From Lutjanus erythropterus (Eukaryota > Chordata > Actinopteri > Lutjaniformes > Lutjanidae): a DNA stretch of 64,000 bases. Position numbers and translations under genes: made by a program. The notes below the pieces were generated by a model. It ran no database searches. It saw only the letters and a program-made list of their open reading frames with translations, and was not told the origin of the DNA. The stretch covers positions 4,340,920-4,404,919 of the forward strand of contig CM034601.1 in the NCBI GenBank assembly GCA_020091685.1. The letters run 5' to 3'. Of this stretch, positions 1 through 11,054 are shown piece by piece. Each line of letters opens with the position of its first letter. The first letter of the stretch is position 1.

Positions 1-344
1 ATGTTAGCTTGCTAACAATTCTTGTTTCCTTCAATTTGATCTCTTTTGATTTAATTTAACAACTGTATTGTTACAGGCTTGTTTGGTAGATATAAGGTTA
101 TGTTTGGGCATTAGATTTTACATTTGTAAAATGGGTGTCAGAGCCTATCAATGTATTTTCTAATTGATATTCGGATCCTTTGTTATTGTAACCCAGTATT
201 CCAGCTGCTGAAAACGCTCCAAAGTACACTGTTAAGTTATTATACTGCATTATAGAGAAGAAATTGCATTTCTAAAAGTTTTAAATTACATTAGAATGAA
301 TTTGGATGGGGACTGCTTTACTATATAATTTACAGTATAATAAT
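1..344. other. AT-rich stretch, no gene seen
   Basis: Unique-looking AT-rich sequence with no long reading frame and no motif I recognise. It could include a decayed 5' part of the LINE that becomes recognisable near 345, but I cannot see similarity before that point. Confidence 0.4.
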
Positions 345-1425
345 TTGACTAAAAACTGGGTAGGTGTGAATGGGATGGCCATAGACTGTTTTTTCCTGGT
401 TTCTCCATGTCAGTCAGGAGTGTCTCCTCTAGCCAGGCAAAAAATATCATCAGTGGCGTTCCTCAAGGATATATTCTTGGTCCTCTGTTGTTCTGTGTCT
501 ACATCTTCCCACCAGGCCAAGTTATCAGTGACTTTTGTATTTCTCTCCATTTTTATGCAGATAATACACTAATCTATTTGTCCATAAATCCACCAGACCT
601 CACTTCACTTACATCTCTCACAACTTACAGCCATAAAGTCCTGTTGTGTAGCAACGTCCTAATCCTATGACAAAACTAAAGTGATGGTGTTTGGACCCAA
701 GGTGCACAGGGATTGTGTAGACCAGATGCAAGTTTGCAATGCAGTTATGAGGACAGAAGTGTGGGAGTAATCTTCAATTCTGATCTGACCTTCCATAAAC
801 ATTTCAGCAAAACCTCTAAATTAGGCTGGTCAAATCAGGAATTAGATGATTCTTTTCATTCAGTAATGCACAAACTGTCAATCATGCTATTAACTCCAGA
901 CATCTGGATTACTTTAACTCATTATTAACCAGACTCAAAAATCAATCAGCCGCCTCCAACTTGTGCAAAATATTCAGGGTTAGAGTTCTTACAAGAAGTC
1001 TGAAAATACAAACACATTACCCTTATTCTAACCTCACAGTATTTGGAATTGATTTCAAAGTTGTATTATCTTGTTACATTATTTACCTCCTGACCCTTTG
1101 TACTCCTGCTCACACTCTTGGATCTGCAGATCGCCTGTTCCTCTCGGCCCCTGGGGCAAGACTTGAGACGGTGAGATTTAGCCGCAAGGGCTCCACATAA
1201 CCTTACCAGCAACCTTCCATTTGGAATCAGACAAGCTACCACGTTGTCCTCTTTTAAAACTCTAAAAACTATTGTTTCTAAAGTGGCTTTACTGTGTTTC
1301 CTGTGTTTGTTAATTTATTTATTCATAAGAATTTGTAATTGCACTATGTATTTTCTGTTTTTATGTGAGAAGCACTTTTTTTTGAAAAGTGCTACATGCA
1401 TAAAGTTTATATTATTCTTGTCATA
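345..1425 (+). pseudogene. Degenerate L2-like non-LTR retrotransposon (LINE), 3' part of reverse transcriptase plus 3' tail
   Basis: This is a dead fragment of a reverse transcriptase gene of the L2 group. With frame changes the plus strand reads in family order: a NWVGVNGMA segment (about 345-380), SGVPQGYILGPLLFCVYI (about 450-505), a decayed catalytic block FYADNTLIYLS where the family has F-x-A-D-D (about 550-585), and FGPK and SVGVIFNSDLTFHKH (about 690-805). Then come RVLTRSLK and FGIDFKVVLSCYIIY (about 980-1085) and a LGSADRLFLSAPGARLETV segment (about 1120-1170). After a short AT-rich part it ends with gcacttttt/aaaagtgct and cataaagttt near 1371-1410, as in L2 3' tails. Stops and frameshifts break every frame and the second catalytic Asp is replaced by Asn, so it cannot be active. 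The 5' part (endonuclease) is missing, as in most LINE insertions. Confidence 0.85.
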
Positions 1426-1949
1426 CATTTCTGCAGCCCAGTAGTTAACAGGGTGCCACCAGCTGTTTGCCATCACTGATGACTATAATGATGTGCATGC
1501 TGAGTTTAAAGTACATCTTGCCTCTAGTTCAGAAATATGTTGTAGCTGTCACACCTTCAAACTGCTGCTGATGTGAAATTGCATTTGAACATTATGTTCA
1601 CTGGAAGATCTTTCAATATATAAGTATAAACAGTGTTGGAGTGACTATGACTCATTTTTTCTTTACTATGATCAAAACTATGCATTTTTTTTCAAAATAT
1701 ACTACTGTACACTGGCCATATTCACTGTAATTAAGGAATGCAGTATGTCTCCAACTGCAATAATATGACTCTTTTATGTTTTTAAATACTTTTTGTAGAC
1801 AGATGAGTTGTATGACATGGATAAATCAACAGGCAGTATAAATGCATTGTTGGTTTAAGTGTATTGAAGGGACTTTGTTGATATTTGTAAAAATACAACA
1901 AAATCAGCCCTGTCCTTCATAAAATATACTAGCGAGAGGCTGTGTTACA
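1426..1949. other. AT-rich stretch, no gene seen
   Basis: Unique AT-rich sequence after the LINE. I see no coding potential, repeat or conserved-looking block. Confidence 0.4.
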
Positions 1950-2440
1950 TCAGTTAGAGGACACATTTTCAGATGTATGAGTTGAAAAAAAACATTGATG
2001 CAAGGAGACGGAGGCACAGGGAAGAGGAACGGTTAATGACAGTGGCAGTGGTTGGGTGAGACGGTGGAGGCCAGGGAAAATTAGATGGATGGAGAACGGG
2101 GCAATGAAAGGGACAGACAAATGCTGAGAGGTGAGATGGTTGGCTGAAGTAGAAGAATAAAGGAGTGATGAAGGAATGGCACCGATAACAAGCTGACTCA
2201 AGCAGAGGGAGGGCAGAGGGTGAGAATGAGATGTACGAGGGGGAGTAGAGAAGGAAAAAAGAGGACAGCGGAGACAGAGCAAGAGTGGGAGAGAAACACA
2301 GTCGAGAAGAAGATGAAATGAGAAGGACAGCAGGTGGAGGAATGTAGGAAGAAAGTGCAAATGAAAAGAAAAGGAGAGAAGCAGTGACAGTCGAGAGAAA
2401 TGGGAACAAGACAGAGGAAGAATAAGAGAGCAAGCCGCAC
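1950..2440. repeat. Purine-rich low-complexity tract
   Basis: The plus strand is strongly biased to A and G from about 2080 to 2420, with many gaga, gagga and aagaa words. This bias explains the apparent Ser/Leu/Phe-rich reading frames on the minus strand (about 1950-2624 and 1969-2565). They have no start context, domain or regular composition and are not genes. Confidence 0.7.
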
Positions 2441-2735
2441 CGCGGGTGGCCTTGGCCGAGTGAGGCCATTCGTAATCCGACCAGGATGTTAATGAGCAGG
2501 TCGGGTGGAGAGGTGAGAGCGGGGCGGAGGCAGGAGGGGAGTGATGAATCAGACCAGGCCTCCATCCCTGATCCTTTATCTCTGGTTTGACAGGCAGCGT
2601 CAGAGGCCAGCGTGCCGTCCTCAAGGGCTGCGATCCATTACAGCCCCACCTTCATTATGATCGATCCAGCAGGAAGCAACTCTGCAGGGGGAAGTGATGG
2701 TAGTGGTCGGGGGGGTACGCAGGGAGTCATCATAA
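2441..2735. promoter_or_regulatory. GC-richer unique block, possible conserved non-coding element
   Basis: The block is GC-richer than its surroundings, not simple repeat, and reads through no long frame. It holds words such as cattcgtaatccgacc and ccttcattatgatcgatc. Its composition suggests constrained non-coding sequence, but that is inference from appearance only. Confidence 0.22.
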
Positions 2736-3649
2736 TGCCCTCTGTTTCAATTTCACTTCTGCATTTTTCTGAAAGTTATATCCTTGGCGATTCTTTAAAT
2801 ACCAGGTTTGCTCAGTGATCTGGTATTTCTACATTCCTCAAACACTGTTATTTTCATTTTACTTCATTCCATCTATCTACTCTAATTACGCTAATAACAC
2901 GTCTGTGGTGTGACAAACTCAGAACGCACATTAATTGCTGTTTTTCAGTAACTTTAAAGCTACTATTTCAACCAGTGATGTGTGAAAGATTTGTCATCTA
3001 CTGAAAACCTCAAATGGCTTCAAGACCATAAAGGCGCTTGTCCTTAAAGTTGACTGCTGTGTTTAGAGTGTTTTTGGAATTCATGTTTATTCCTCACAAA
3101 CAAATATTTGCACCATATTGGACAAAACTACGTTTGTGTGCACTTAACTTTTTCCATCAACCTTGTTGCTCTAGAACACACCTTTAAGCTTCAGCCAAAC
3201 TTTTCCTTTACTGTCCCTTTAGTGCCCTGCTCAAAGTTTTGGTCTTTCTCACATCATGTTCTTGTTTTTTGTTTTGTTTTGTTTTTGGTTTTTTTGCAAT
3301 GTGATTGATCCAGTAAGTACTGGTCAACGTAAAGCTCCACAACAAAACATGAGAGAAGTCTAGTGGCCAACCGATTTGTCTGGTTTGGACTTGGCTGAGA
3401 CTTAATTTGAAGATTCAGTGCCAGAATGATACATCACATCCAAACAGCCCAGTAGTTTAAGGTAAGAAGAAGAAGTAGACAAAATAAACATCTGTCTTCA
3501 CTGGCAGCACCACGGACAGATGTTCTTGCTAGTTTTTGTTGGGTTGAAGTTAGTTTTGATCTCTTTTTATTAGTTGATTTTCACTTCATCTGTTTTTCTA
3601 ACCTCACTTTCTCTATTCCCTCCACCCAAAACATCACTAATTTTGTTTC
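2736..3649. other. Unique AT-rich stretch with a T-rich run
   Basis: No gene seen. A T/G-rich low-complexity run lies at about 3263-3295 (gttttgttttgttttt). The rest is unremarkable intergenic sequence. Confidence 0.4.
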
Positions 3650-4260
3650 CACAGCCTCTCCCTCTTCCCGCTGTGCCTCCACCCCCTCTTGTTTTAAGTC
3701 TGACTGCCATATAATCATTGAAGACGTTAGAGGTTGCTCAGGGAGCTTTATGGAGTATTTAGTATCAGCGAGGGGCTCTCGCTTTTAATTTGCTTTTGTT
3801 TATCTGTTGTCTGGTAGCTTTAGCACTGCCTGGACTTAATGCATGAGCCTAAGTGAGAGTGTTTATGTCTTGGAGTCTTTGGAGTTTTGTGGGCTAAAGC
3901 CCCCATGGCGGTTTTTATTCTGTCAAGACAGGGTATGTCTGCGTTTTTTACGGTCTGCGTATGTGAGTTTGTGATTGTGTATGTGAATGCCATGGCTGAT
4001 TTGGCTCTTGTGTAATTTAAATAGCTTTGCTTCACACTTGGGGGGCCACGGTGGGGTCAGACATTCTGCTGACAGAATGTGTTTACCCCATTGAAAACAA
4101 ATCTGCAAATGGTTATTTATTCTCATATACATCCAATTTCAGCGCTGCTGGTCGGGGCACAATCTGTATAAATTGTGAAGTTGGAAAACTGTATATGAAG
4201 AGCTCTTAAACTTAAAGGATTCGTCTCACCTCCTCTGACCTATTTAAGGGAAGCAGGCAG
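3650..4260. promoter_or_regulatory. Unique block, possible conserved non-coding element
   Basis: Non-repetitive sequence of even composition from the ccctcttcccgctgtgcc region to about 4260. It includes ggagctttatggagtattta and an inverted pair cattctgctgacagaatg (4062-4079). The short overlapping frames on both strands do not look coding. A regulatory role is inference only. Confidence 0.2.
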
Positions 4261-4689
4261 GAGATGCAGGCTCAAGTGGTAGAAAACTGTTTCTAAATGA
4301 TCAAGGAAGCAAAATCATGTGCCTCTGGTAAATGCTATGGAGGAAATATTTTGAGACGGTTGCCACTCTTTTTTGGTGATTTTGTGTTTTTCAGTTTAAC
4401 TGAGTTTACACAGCTATTTGTGTGCCTGATAATTTCTTGAGAGATAAAAAACAGGCAAAACACAAACATATTTCAGCACAAATGTCAACCTATTAGTGAA
4501 AGAAAAATCTTCAATGTGTCTTAAAACTTCAGAAACTTTCAAAGCAGTTCTTGCGAAGCACTTTTTTATGTTTTGATTTGCACTACATAAACTGCATAAA
4601 TTATCTCCTGCATTGATGCCTGTGCATGTGCAACTCCTTCATACTTCATTACTTTTCTCTTTTAAACTTTTTTTGGGCTTTATTGCTGA
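4261..4689. other. AT-rich stretch, no gene seen
   Basis: No reading frame, repeat or motif I can support. Confidence 0.4.
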
Positions 4690-4860
4690 AATGTATCAAC
4701 TATGACAGAAGTACCCTTGTTGGCGTGGGAAGCGGAAGTGTCGAGTTTGGATTAAAGAGCAGCAGACCCTGAGAGGATCGACCACGCAGTCGGCATCTTT
4801 CAAACAAGTCAGATCAGGTGGATGCACCGCCGCAGACCACCTCAGGAGGAGAGGAGGTGA
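4690..4860 (+). other. Possible non-coding exon ending at a strong splice donor
   Basis: A GC-richer island in AT-rich DNA ends with GAG|GTGAGTG, a near-consensus vertebrate splice donor whose GT is at 4857-4858. The island has no start codon with a useful frame, so it would have to be a 5' untranslated or lncRNA exon. A chance donor or a repeat fragment is equally possible. Confidence 0.15.
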
Positions 4861-5770
4861 GTGGTGATAGGAGCCATGCTAAGCTAAAACTCTAATTTTG
4901 TTGTGCAATCCTGTGCTGTCTGATGATATTAAATTACCTTGATTCATTGATAAAAGCAGCATAAAGAAAATGTTACAAGTAAGGTAAAGAAGCTCCTGTC
5001 AAGGCATATACAGTACATACTGAGGAAGTGTTTCTATTTTAATCAATCCAAGCACTCCACATAGGCCACATAACACCTCGTGTGTCACTCATGCATAAAT
5101 GCCTCTTAGGTTTTAAGTGCACACTGATTGTGTGTTGGGCTCTGAGTGCTGCCAAATGCCAGTGACCTACACTCAATACTTTGCCTGAAAGCATCCTGTG
5201 TAGATACAGATGGAGGACTGAAGCTGCTGCTCTACTAACATGCTGCTCACGCCACACTGTGTAGGTGTAGCATCGTCTCTGCCAAAGCAAACACAAGTAA
5301 ACCTTACCAACTAGGTGAGATGGATGATGGCTTGATTACTGAAATATTATTATCCTATGAGGTGCTTTGTTTACATCGAGTAAAAGCAGTGAAGTGGTTT
5401 CTAGACAATTACATCTGCTTGTCCATTATGAGGGCATGATCCAAAACTTTATTCAGCATGCTTCAATATGGAGGCTGATGAAAGAGAAATCGATGGGATT
5501 TATTTGAGTGCAGGAGGATAAAGCGACACACTGAATGATTATATAACCATAGACATCTCATTTACATTCATCTATTTGTGCAAATGATCAAGCAAATGTC
5601 TTTATGTAGAGCCAAATCATAGCATCAGTTATCTCAGAGCACTCTTTATATACAGTAGGTCTGAGACCGTACTGTTTCTAATATTATTTACAGAAACCCA
5701 ACAGTTCTCACCAAGAGGAAGCACTAACGTGATCGTGGCCAGGAACGACTTCCTTTTAACAAGTAGTAAC
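4861..5770. other. Unique AT-rich stretch, no gene seen
   Basis: Several short frames occur (for example 5039-5296 on the minus strand) with no recognisable protein. No repeat stands out. Confidence 0.4.
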
Positions 5771-6139
5771 TAAGGATGCGATTAGTCAACCACACAATTT
5801 AACATCCCCACCCTCACTAGTCGGCACCAGCAATACTAGTTGTTTCAAATATTTATCAGTATTTCATTCATTGCCTGTAAGATTTTATGCAGCCGCCCAC
5901 CACTAGTAGGGGCTGCGGCACTGTCAGATGGTGATTTGGCGATTGTAGATTGTGATTAATGGCTTCAAATGACTCTTAATACACAGTAGTTTTTTCGGAC
6001 AGTGTTTAACATTATAAATTAATATTCTGCTAAATTTTAACTAGTTTTTGAGTGTTTTCTTAGTGTTAGATTAGTCAACTAGTGTAAATAAATTTTTGCC
6101 TTTAATCAACAAGGAAATCAGTCACTAGGAACATCCCTT
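5771..6139. mobile_element. hAT-like non-autonomous DNA transposon remnant
   Basis: The left end begins taaggatgcgattagtcaac. The right end, read on the minus strand, begins aagggatgttcctagtgact. Together they form decayed terminal inverted repeats resembling the fish hAT-type consensus, with internal gattagtcaac/gttgactaat words (6070-6082 on the right). There is no coding capacity and no clear target-site duplication. Family assignment is from memory. Confidence 0.5.
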
Positions 6140-6561
6140 GAAAAAACTTTGAGCAGAACCAGAGTCTAAAGACTCAATTTTCTCAAAAAGCTGCTGATCA
6201 GTTGTGTGGTTGGTTGGTTGGTTTTATGGATATAGAAGACAAACAATTACGGGATAACATGTTAAGCATTAAACATTTATTTCCAACATAGTCCTTCATG
6301 TCATAAAAAGCAGGATAAACAATCACACATACACAGAATTCCAAAAACAATAAGCAGCAAAAAAAAGGACATCCTATAGATGAGAACAACAGAAATTAAT
6401 AAATTCCTGTCCTGGTACCTTAATTTTCTTCACAATTCCTATATTATAAGACAGTTCACAACACCATTTAAAGCACTAAAATAGAGATAATTAAAGGCAC
6501 ATATTTCGTATTATCATATTAAGTTTATCCTCACTGAAAAGAAATCTGATGCAGTTTGATA
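6140..6561. other. AT-rich stretch with a short GGTT repeat
   Basis: About four and a half copies of ggtt lie at 6207-6224. The minus strand carries an aataaa signal in a 3'-UTR-like AT-rich context near 6280, possibly the end of an unrecognised retroelement. No gene seen. Confidence 0.35.
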
Positions 6562-6841
6562 TAGTGGTTCTCAATCTTTGGGTCAAGACCCCCAATGGGT
6601 GTTGCGAGATCATTTCTGGGGATTGCCAGATGGTTGCGGAGACTAATAAAACAAAATATTGTGGCAAGCAGCACAGAATGAGAGGCAGGGAGCAGGTGTC
6701 AGTGATGTCAGGCCCTAAAAGACATTCAGCATTTCATGTGTTACACAGTAATCCCTGAACAATCTTGGGCAGACTGGGGGGTCGCCAACACCAACAACAA
6801 TTTCCTGGGAGGTCGTGACTGGAAAACATTGAGAACCACTA
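6562..6841. mobile_element. hAT-like MITE, copy 1 of a family also present at 56.1 kb
   Basis: A 280-bp non-coding element. Its left end tagtggttctcaatctttgg and right end aacattgagaaccacta are terminal inverted repeats of the common GTGGTTCTCAA hAT type. The inside reads gggtcaagaccccc near the left end and gggtcgcc and ggtcgtgac near the right. About 170 bp (around 6580-6740) matches a second copy at 56132-56300, sharing ttgccagatggttg and agcacagaatgagag. The flanks show no clear 8-bp duplication, so the insertion is old. Confidence 0.8.
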
Positions 6842-7094
6842 GTCTTATGCCAGGATCAGACTGCACAATATTTTTTTGTCTTTCATGGTCACGGGGCCAG
6901 ATCTTTGCTATTGCACTCCTGAATGCTTGCTGTGACTTAGCAAAGTGATGCGGACCTGTCCAATCACAGCTTGCCTTTTCTCAGAACTTGGGGGGTGTAT
7001 AAAATGTCTTAATAAGTAGACACTCAGGTCTTTGTAGTTATAAATTGTGTCTGTGGCTGTAGTCTCCAAGCGTGGGGGTTGTATGAGTGTCTCA
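6842..7094. other. Possible dispersed-repeat fragment
   Basis: Sequence such as caggatcagactgcacaata and tccaatcacagcttgccttt resembles repeat fragments I recall from fish genomes. There is no second copy in the window, so this is weak. No gene seen. Confidence 0.25.
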
Positions 7095-7120
7095 GTGTGT
7101 GTGTGTGTGTGTGTGTGTGT
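7095..7120. repeat. (GT)n microsatellite, about 13 units
   Basis: An uninterrupted GT run. The reading frames across it (Cys-Val on the plus strand, His-Thr on the minus strand) are artefacts. Confidence 0.95.
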
Positions 7121-7345
7121 ATTCACAGTTCTTGGAATCTGTTCTGTGGTTGGGCAGTCACAGTGAGAGGTGTAATTGAGGCCGCAGCTCTGGGAAAGAA
7201 TCAGTTCCTGAGTCTGTTGGTGCTGGATCTTATTGTCCTGAACCGCTGCCGCACGGCAAGCAGTTCAAGACAAACAGGGAGTGGACGGAGTGTGTGGCGT
7301 CCCTGATAATGCAACTGGCCTTCTTCCTTGGTTGACTGGCAGAGA
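7121..7345. repeat. Probable dispersed-repeat fragment, class unknown
   Basis: A GC-richer island reads ttcctgagtctgttggtgct, then cctgaaccgctgccgcacgg and aacagggagtgg, in the order I remember from a widespread fish repeat. It has no second copy in this window and no terminal structure, so I give no family name. The frame at 7079-7306 across it is not a gene. Confidence 0.4.
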
Positions 7346-7564
7346 TGGTGTTCAGGTTTTTGGGGCTCCATCCCAATGATGTGCTGGTGTGTTTAATTTG
7401 GTAGTTCTAATAGTTCTTAGTTTATGTGGCTGATATGGCTCAGTGCAACAGAAAATATCATAGAAGTTGTTAAATTTGACGTGTTTTGAGCATTTAAAAA
7501 TAAATATATTTGTAGAAAAAATGCACAATCCACATACTTTCAGTGAGCAACATAATTTAACATT
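7346..7564. other. AT-rich stretch, no gene seen
   Basis: Nothing recognisable apart from AT-rich words such as aaaaataaatatattt at 7496-7511. Confidence 0.4.
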
Positions 7565-8275
7565 TAATGTCCAAAAGGAGTAAGAAGAAGCAACATGTCT
7601 AGTCCTACCCGTTTTTCTAATCCATCAATAATCAATCAATATCATAAACTCCCCACAACTAAAACAGTGTTCATCCTCTTTAAACCTAATCAACAAAACT
7701 TCAGAAGAAAGAATGTGAGAAGGAAAAGAAAAGATAAGCAAAAATCAACATTAACATGCCTTATGTTCCCCTCCCCCATATCTGTACCTTGCAAAAATAA
7801 TTTCTTTGTACGTCTTTTTTAACCTTTTCACTTTGTTTGTTGATATGCACATATTTTACATAATAGTGTGAAAACACATGTCAAAATAAATTCACCTTTT
7901 AAAATTATAATTCCCCTGTACATCCAAAAAAATGTTTTGTATGATGCCAGGGAGTAAATTGTTTCTTCACTCTGTTCCAGCTTTGCTCAGACCCAAAAAT
8001 GTCTTCTCTTTTACACTTTCTATAATAAAATTGTCCATCCTAATTTGTACTTGTGTATTTATTTTACAATTTCCATTTAGCATGAGCTTGGTTTTACTGT
8101 CAGACTACATCAAAAATATTGGTATTGTCCACAAATAATGCAAATTTCAATATTCTTGATACCTGTGTGCTTTATATATGGAACAAACAATTTCGGGCCT
8201 AATACCGACCCCTGTGGGACTCCACTAGTAATAGTCAAACATGTAGATTTATAGTCACCTATCTACACAAACTAG
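7565..8275 (-). pseudogene. Degenerate antisense LINE: reverse transcriptase fragment and 3' end
   Basis: Read on the minus strand from 8275 down, it encodes IGDYKSTCLTITSGVPQGSV (about 8262-8203) followed by LGPK. Then comes ILKFALFVDNTNIF (about 8154-8113), where non-LTR reverse transcriptases have F-A-D-D, so the catalytic Asp pair has become Asp-Asn and the Ala has become Val. Next are KTKLMLNGNCKINTQVQIRM (about 8089-8030) and VKEKTFLG (about 8008-7985). Much of the following thumb region is then missing: the frame jumps to a LWNRVKKQF-like piece at about 7975-7950. The 3' end reads cttcttcttactccttttgg at 7595-7576, like 3' tails of fish LINEs. At least one frameshift and the deletion make it non-functional. 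It is a different family from the LINE at 345. Confidence 0.82.
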
Positions 8276-8935
8276 AGGAGAGGAGAGGCACAGAAATCCT
8301 GACATGCTAGTCTTTTTGTTGGAACTGTCTAGACCTTCCATTTCCTCGCACATACATGTGATAAAGCAAGCTGTTTCATGCAAACATATTCCCAACACCC
8401 CCACATCTGTCATGTAGTTTGATATCTACATTAACTGTTATAAACATGTTGTGAAAAACACACTGAGTACTCGCCTGACTTATCACAGTTCTTGTCAGCT
8501 GTGTGACACCCTGAGTTATGGTGATCCAATTATTTTATTATTTCTCCACAGCAGCCATATCTGTTCAGTCAAAGATAAATCATCATGGGTTTCCATGAAA
8601 AGTCAGCAATTCAGATTCTTTTTCCTTCCTTCATTTCTGTGGTTTAACGGACCAAATAGAAAAGTAAACACACTCCCACAGCGCCTTCCTCTGCCAGCCA
8701 AACCTGGACGATGTCCTCAAAAGAAGCTGCCAAATTAATCAAATCTCCTCCTCCATTCAGGAGAAGCTCAGTGCTGGGGGAGAAACCTGATGTAATCACT
8801 TATACACAGTGTGCGAGTCCACTTTGCACCGTGAGATTCGAAGGAAAAGCTGCCGGAAGCCTGAGGTTTGGCGGGGTGAGGGGAGGAGGGCTGTAGGAGA
8901 AAAGCTGGAACAGGCGGCAAATGTTTATCATATCA
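8276..8935. other. Unique stretch; GC-richer island at about 8640-8900
   Basis: 8276-8640 shows nothing specific. 8640-8900 is GC-richer and ends in a G-rich run (gcggggtgaggggaggaggg, 8871-8890). It could be regulatory, but no gene or repeat can be supported. Confidence 0.3.
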
Positions 8936-9480
8936 CACACACATGCACACGCACAATGTTACCGACACATTTCCCCTGACAGCTATGATGAGCCAAGCCG
9001 ATTCATGCAGAAAATTGTTAGCTTCCTCCCAACCCCACTTGAGCTCAAATGGATTTTTATCTCAGTTACATCCTCCTCATACCCCTGATATCTGCCTGCC
9101 TAGCGTTCTTCCATCCTCCATGTCTACATCCCTTTGGTGTTCCTGCTTTTTTCTCCCCTCCTTCCTCCATCCCTCTCTCTGCTTTTATCACTTAATGGTG
9201 GGGGTGCTCTTTTCAAGAGAGGGCAGAGGAAACGATGGAAGGAGGGAAAATGAGACGCATGAAAGGGAGCCAGTCTGGAGGCATGTGTGACCCCCTTTTC
9301 TGGTGATAAAAAGATATACAGAATGACATTATACTTACCTGTATCCTCCCTCAGTGTGGAGTTTGATGCAGGGAAGAAGTAAGGAGGCTGCAGGGACAGA
9401 ACTGACAAAGCGGAGTTCAGATAACAATCCTCCAAGAGACAGAGCTGAATATTTTGGCCCCTTGTGAGAGAACTGCAGCT
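8936..9480. other. Unique stretch with pyrimidine- and purine-biased parts
   Basis: A short CA-rich run lies at 8936-8956. Pyrimidine bias at about 9060-9190 and purine bias at about 9215-9270 create overlapping frames on both strands (8943-9290 plus, 9124-9435 minus) that do not look like proteins. Confidence 0.4.
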
Positions 9481-10689
9481 GAAGTTATAGTGGGATAAGA
9501 GGGCTAAAATGTGAGCAAAAAAGGATGTACAAAAGTTTAAAGCAGCTGATTTTTCCTAAAAGTATAGTAGGGCTGCCCCCTGAAAGTCAAAGATTTGAAT
9601 CATCAGTCAAAGTGAAAAAATTAAGATCACTGTAAGAATCTCTGAAATCTGTCAGTTTTGCAGCCCTGAATTGTGTGAAGCCCTCTCTGGTCCCCCAAAG
9701 GTAAAAAAAAAAAAAAAGAGGGGGTTATAATTTCTTAACTGTTTTCCCAACTTAGATACAAACAAACTCAGAAACTTGTAAAGTTTCACAAAGATAACTG
9801 GCTTTGATCAATCTCATATTCAGACTTCAGATAGATGTCTACATTTATTGGTTGCACAAAGCTGCACTTATTTGCTATGGATTCTGTCGACTTGTCAGGT
9901 TCAGTTAACAGAAAAGAGATAATTCATCTTTATATGGACTCTTGTCATGAACACAGTAAATACAGCCCTGCCTGAATGCAGCAGTAGTCTTCATCACCAC
10001 TAACAACGCACAATCTGCACATGACATGTAGGCTGCAGGGCAAGTTTATTCACTTTGTCTCTTGTTCCCTATAGCATCAATCAAACAAGCCACTGATACA
10101 TGCCTGCAACTGCTGACATAAAAAGGAGAATTCATGATATTTATGACACTATTCATGACGCTACATTTAAGAAACACATTGCCATAATTTTAGACTGCAT
10201 AAAGGGATGGGATGAGTAGCATCTGGACACCTTTACTACTTAGACCACACTGCAGCCATGAAAAGATGGAGCTTGTAGCTACATGACAAGTTTTATTGCA
10301 CAATTGAAGTTCAGAAGTGTCTAGATTTCACAGAAAGCGATGCCAACCAAATTCCATCAAGAAATTGAAAAAGATTGTCGAACTAAAGGATGATGGAAAC
10401 ATTGGATGTCATTGACCATATGACCTTTTGATTACTGACTAAAAGCTACGTCGTGTCGTCTCCCACTCACCTCTAAAACTGCAGCACACAAGGTCCTATT
10501 TTAGAGTTTGTTCAGATATTGTTTTTTTGCTTATTTTGTTACTTTTCTCTCTTGTGGGGATATGTGTATATATAGAAACAATTTTTCTTTCACCAGGCTT
10601 TAATGTTAAGCCTTTATCTGTGTGTTTCAGTTCAGATAAAGCAGCACTCATGAATACAGGAGGGAAGCTCTTTTTTTTTTCTAGCTTTG
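9481..10689. other. Unique AT-rich stretch, no gene seen
   Basis: A poly(A) run lies at about 9702-9717. The segment at 9568-9670, beginning agggctgccccctgaaagtc and ending ttgcagccctg, may be a decayed MITE because its ends are loosely inverted, but this is weak. The rest is unremarkable. Confidence 0.35.
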
Positions 10690-10925
10690 TTTTGCTCCTC
10701 TAAGCATCCGCCATCAATAACACATGGTTTTCTGGGGCTTTGGATAATTGTAGTTATTCATCATCATTGCTGGGGAATAACATTAAAGAAGGCAGTGAGC
10801 GTGTGGAAATCCCATTGAAAGCGGACTGATGGCTGGTGACACTGGTGTTTCACTTTGGATAAATGGAAATTACGCCGCAATTATGCTGCAAGTACACAGA
10901 AATGCAGTGTTCCTCTGACCAGTTC
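10690..10925. promoter_or_regulatory. Possible conserved non-coding element
   Basis: A unique block of mixed composition contains several TAAT/ATTA core words (gtagttattcatcatcatt, ggaataacattaaag, attacgccgcaattatg). Such words are frequent in developmental enhancers of vertebrates. Conservation cannot be judged from one genome, so this is inference. Confidence 0.25.
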
Positions 10926-11054
10926 CCTACTGCATATTATTTGACTGCATTGTTTTGATTTTGTCTCCATCTGTGGATCTAAACTTTTATTGAGAGACTT
11001 TTGTTATGTCATACAAAGCAAAGGTCATGTCTGTAGCCAAGCACTGACATCATA
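10926..11054. other. Short unique stretch
   Basis: No gene or repeat recognised. Confidence 0.35.

Noticed and set aside
407-670. GVPQG-containing frame as a working reverse transcriptase
   Set aside because: Stops and frameshifts on both sides, a changed catalytic Asp and no endonuclease part. It is a dead fragment.
1950-2624. Minus-strand frame of 224 codons, longest in the window
   Set aside because: Composition (Ser, Leu, Phe, His, Pro) follows directly from a purine-rich plus strand. A second overlapping frame of 198 codons exists in another phase, and there is no domain or start context.
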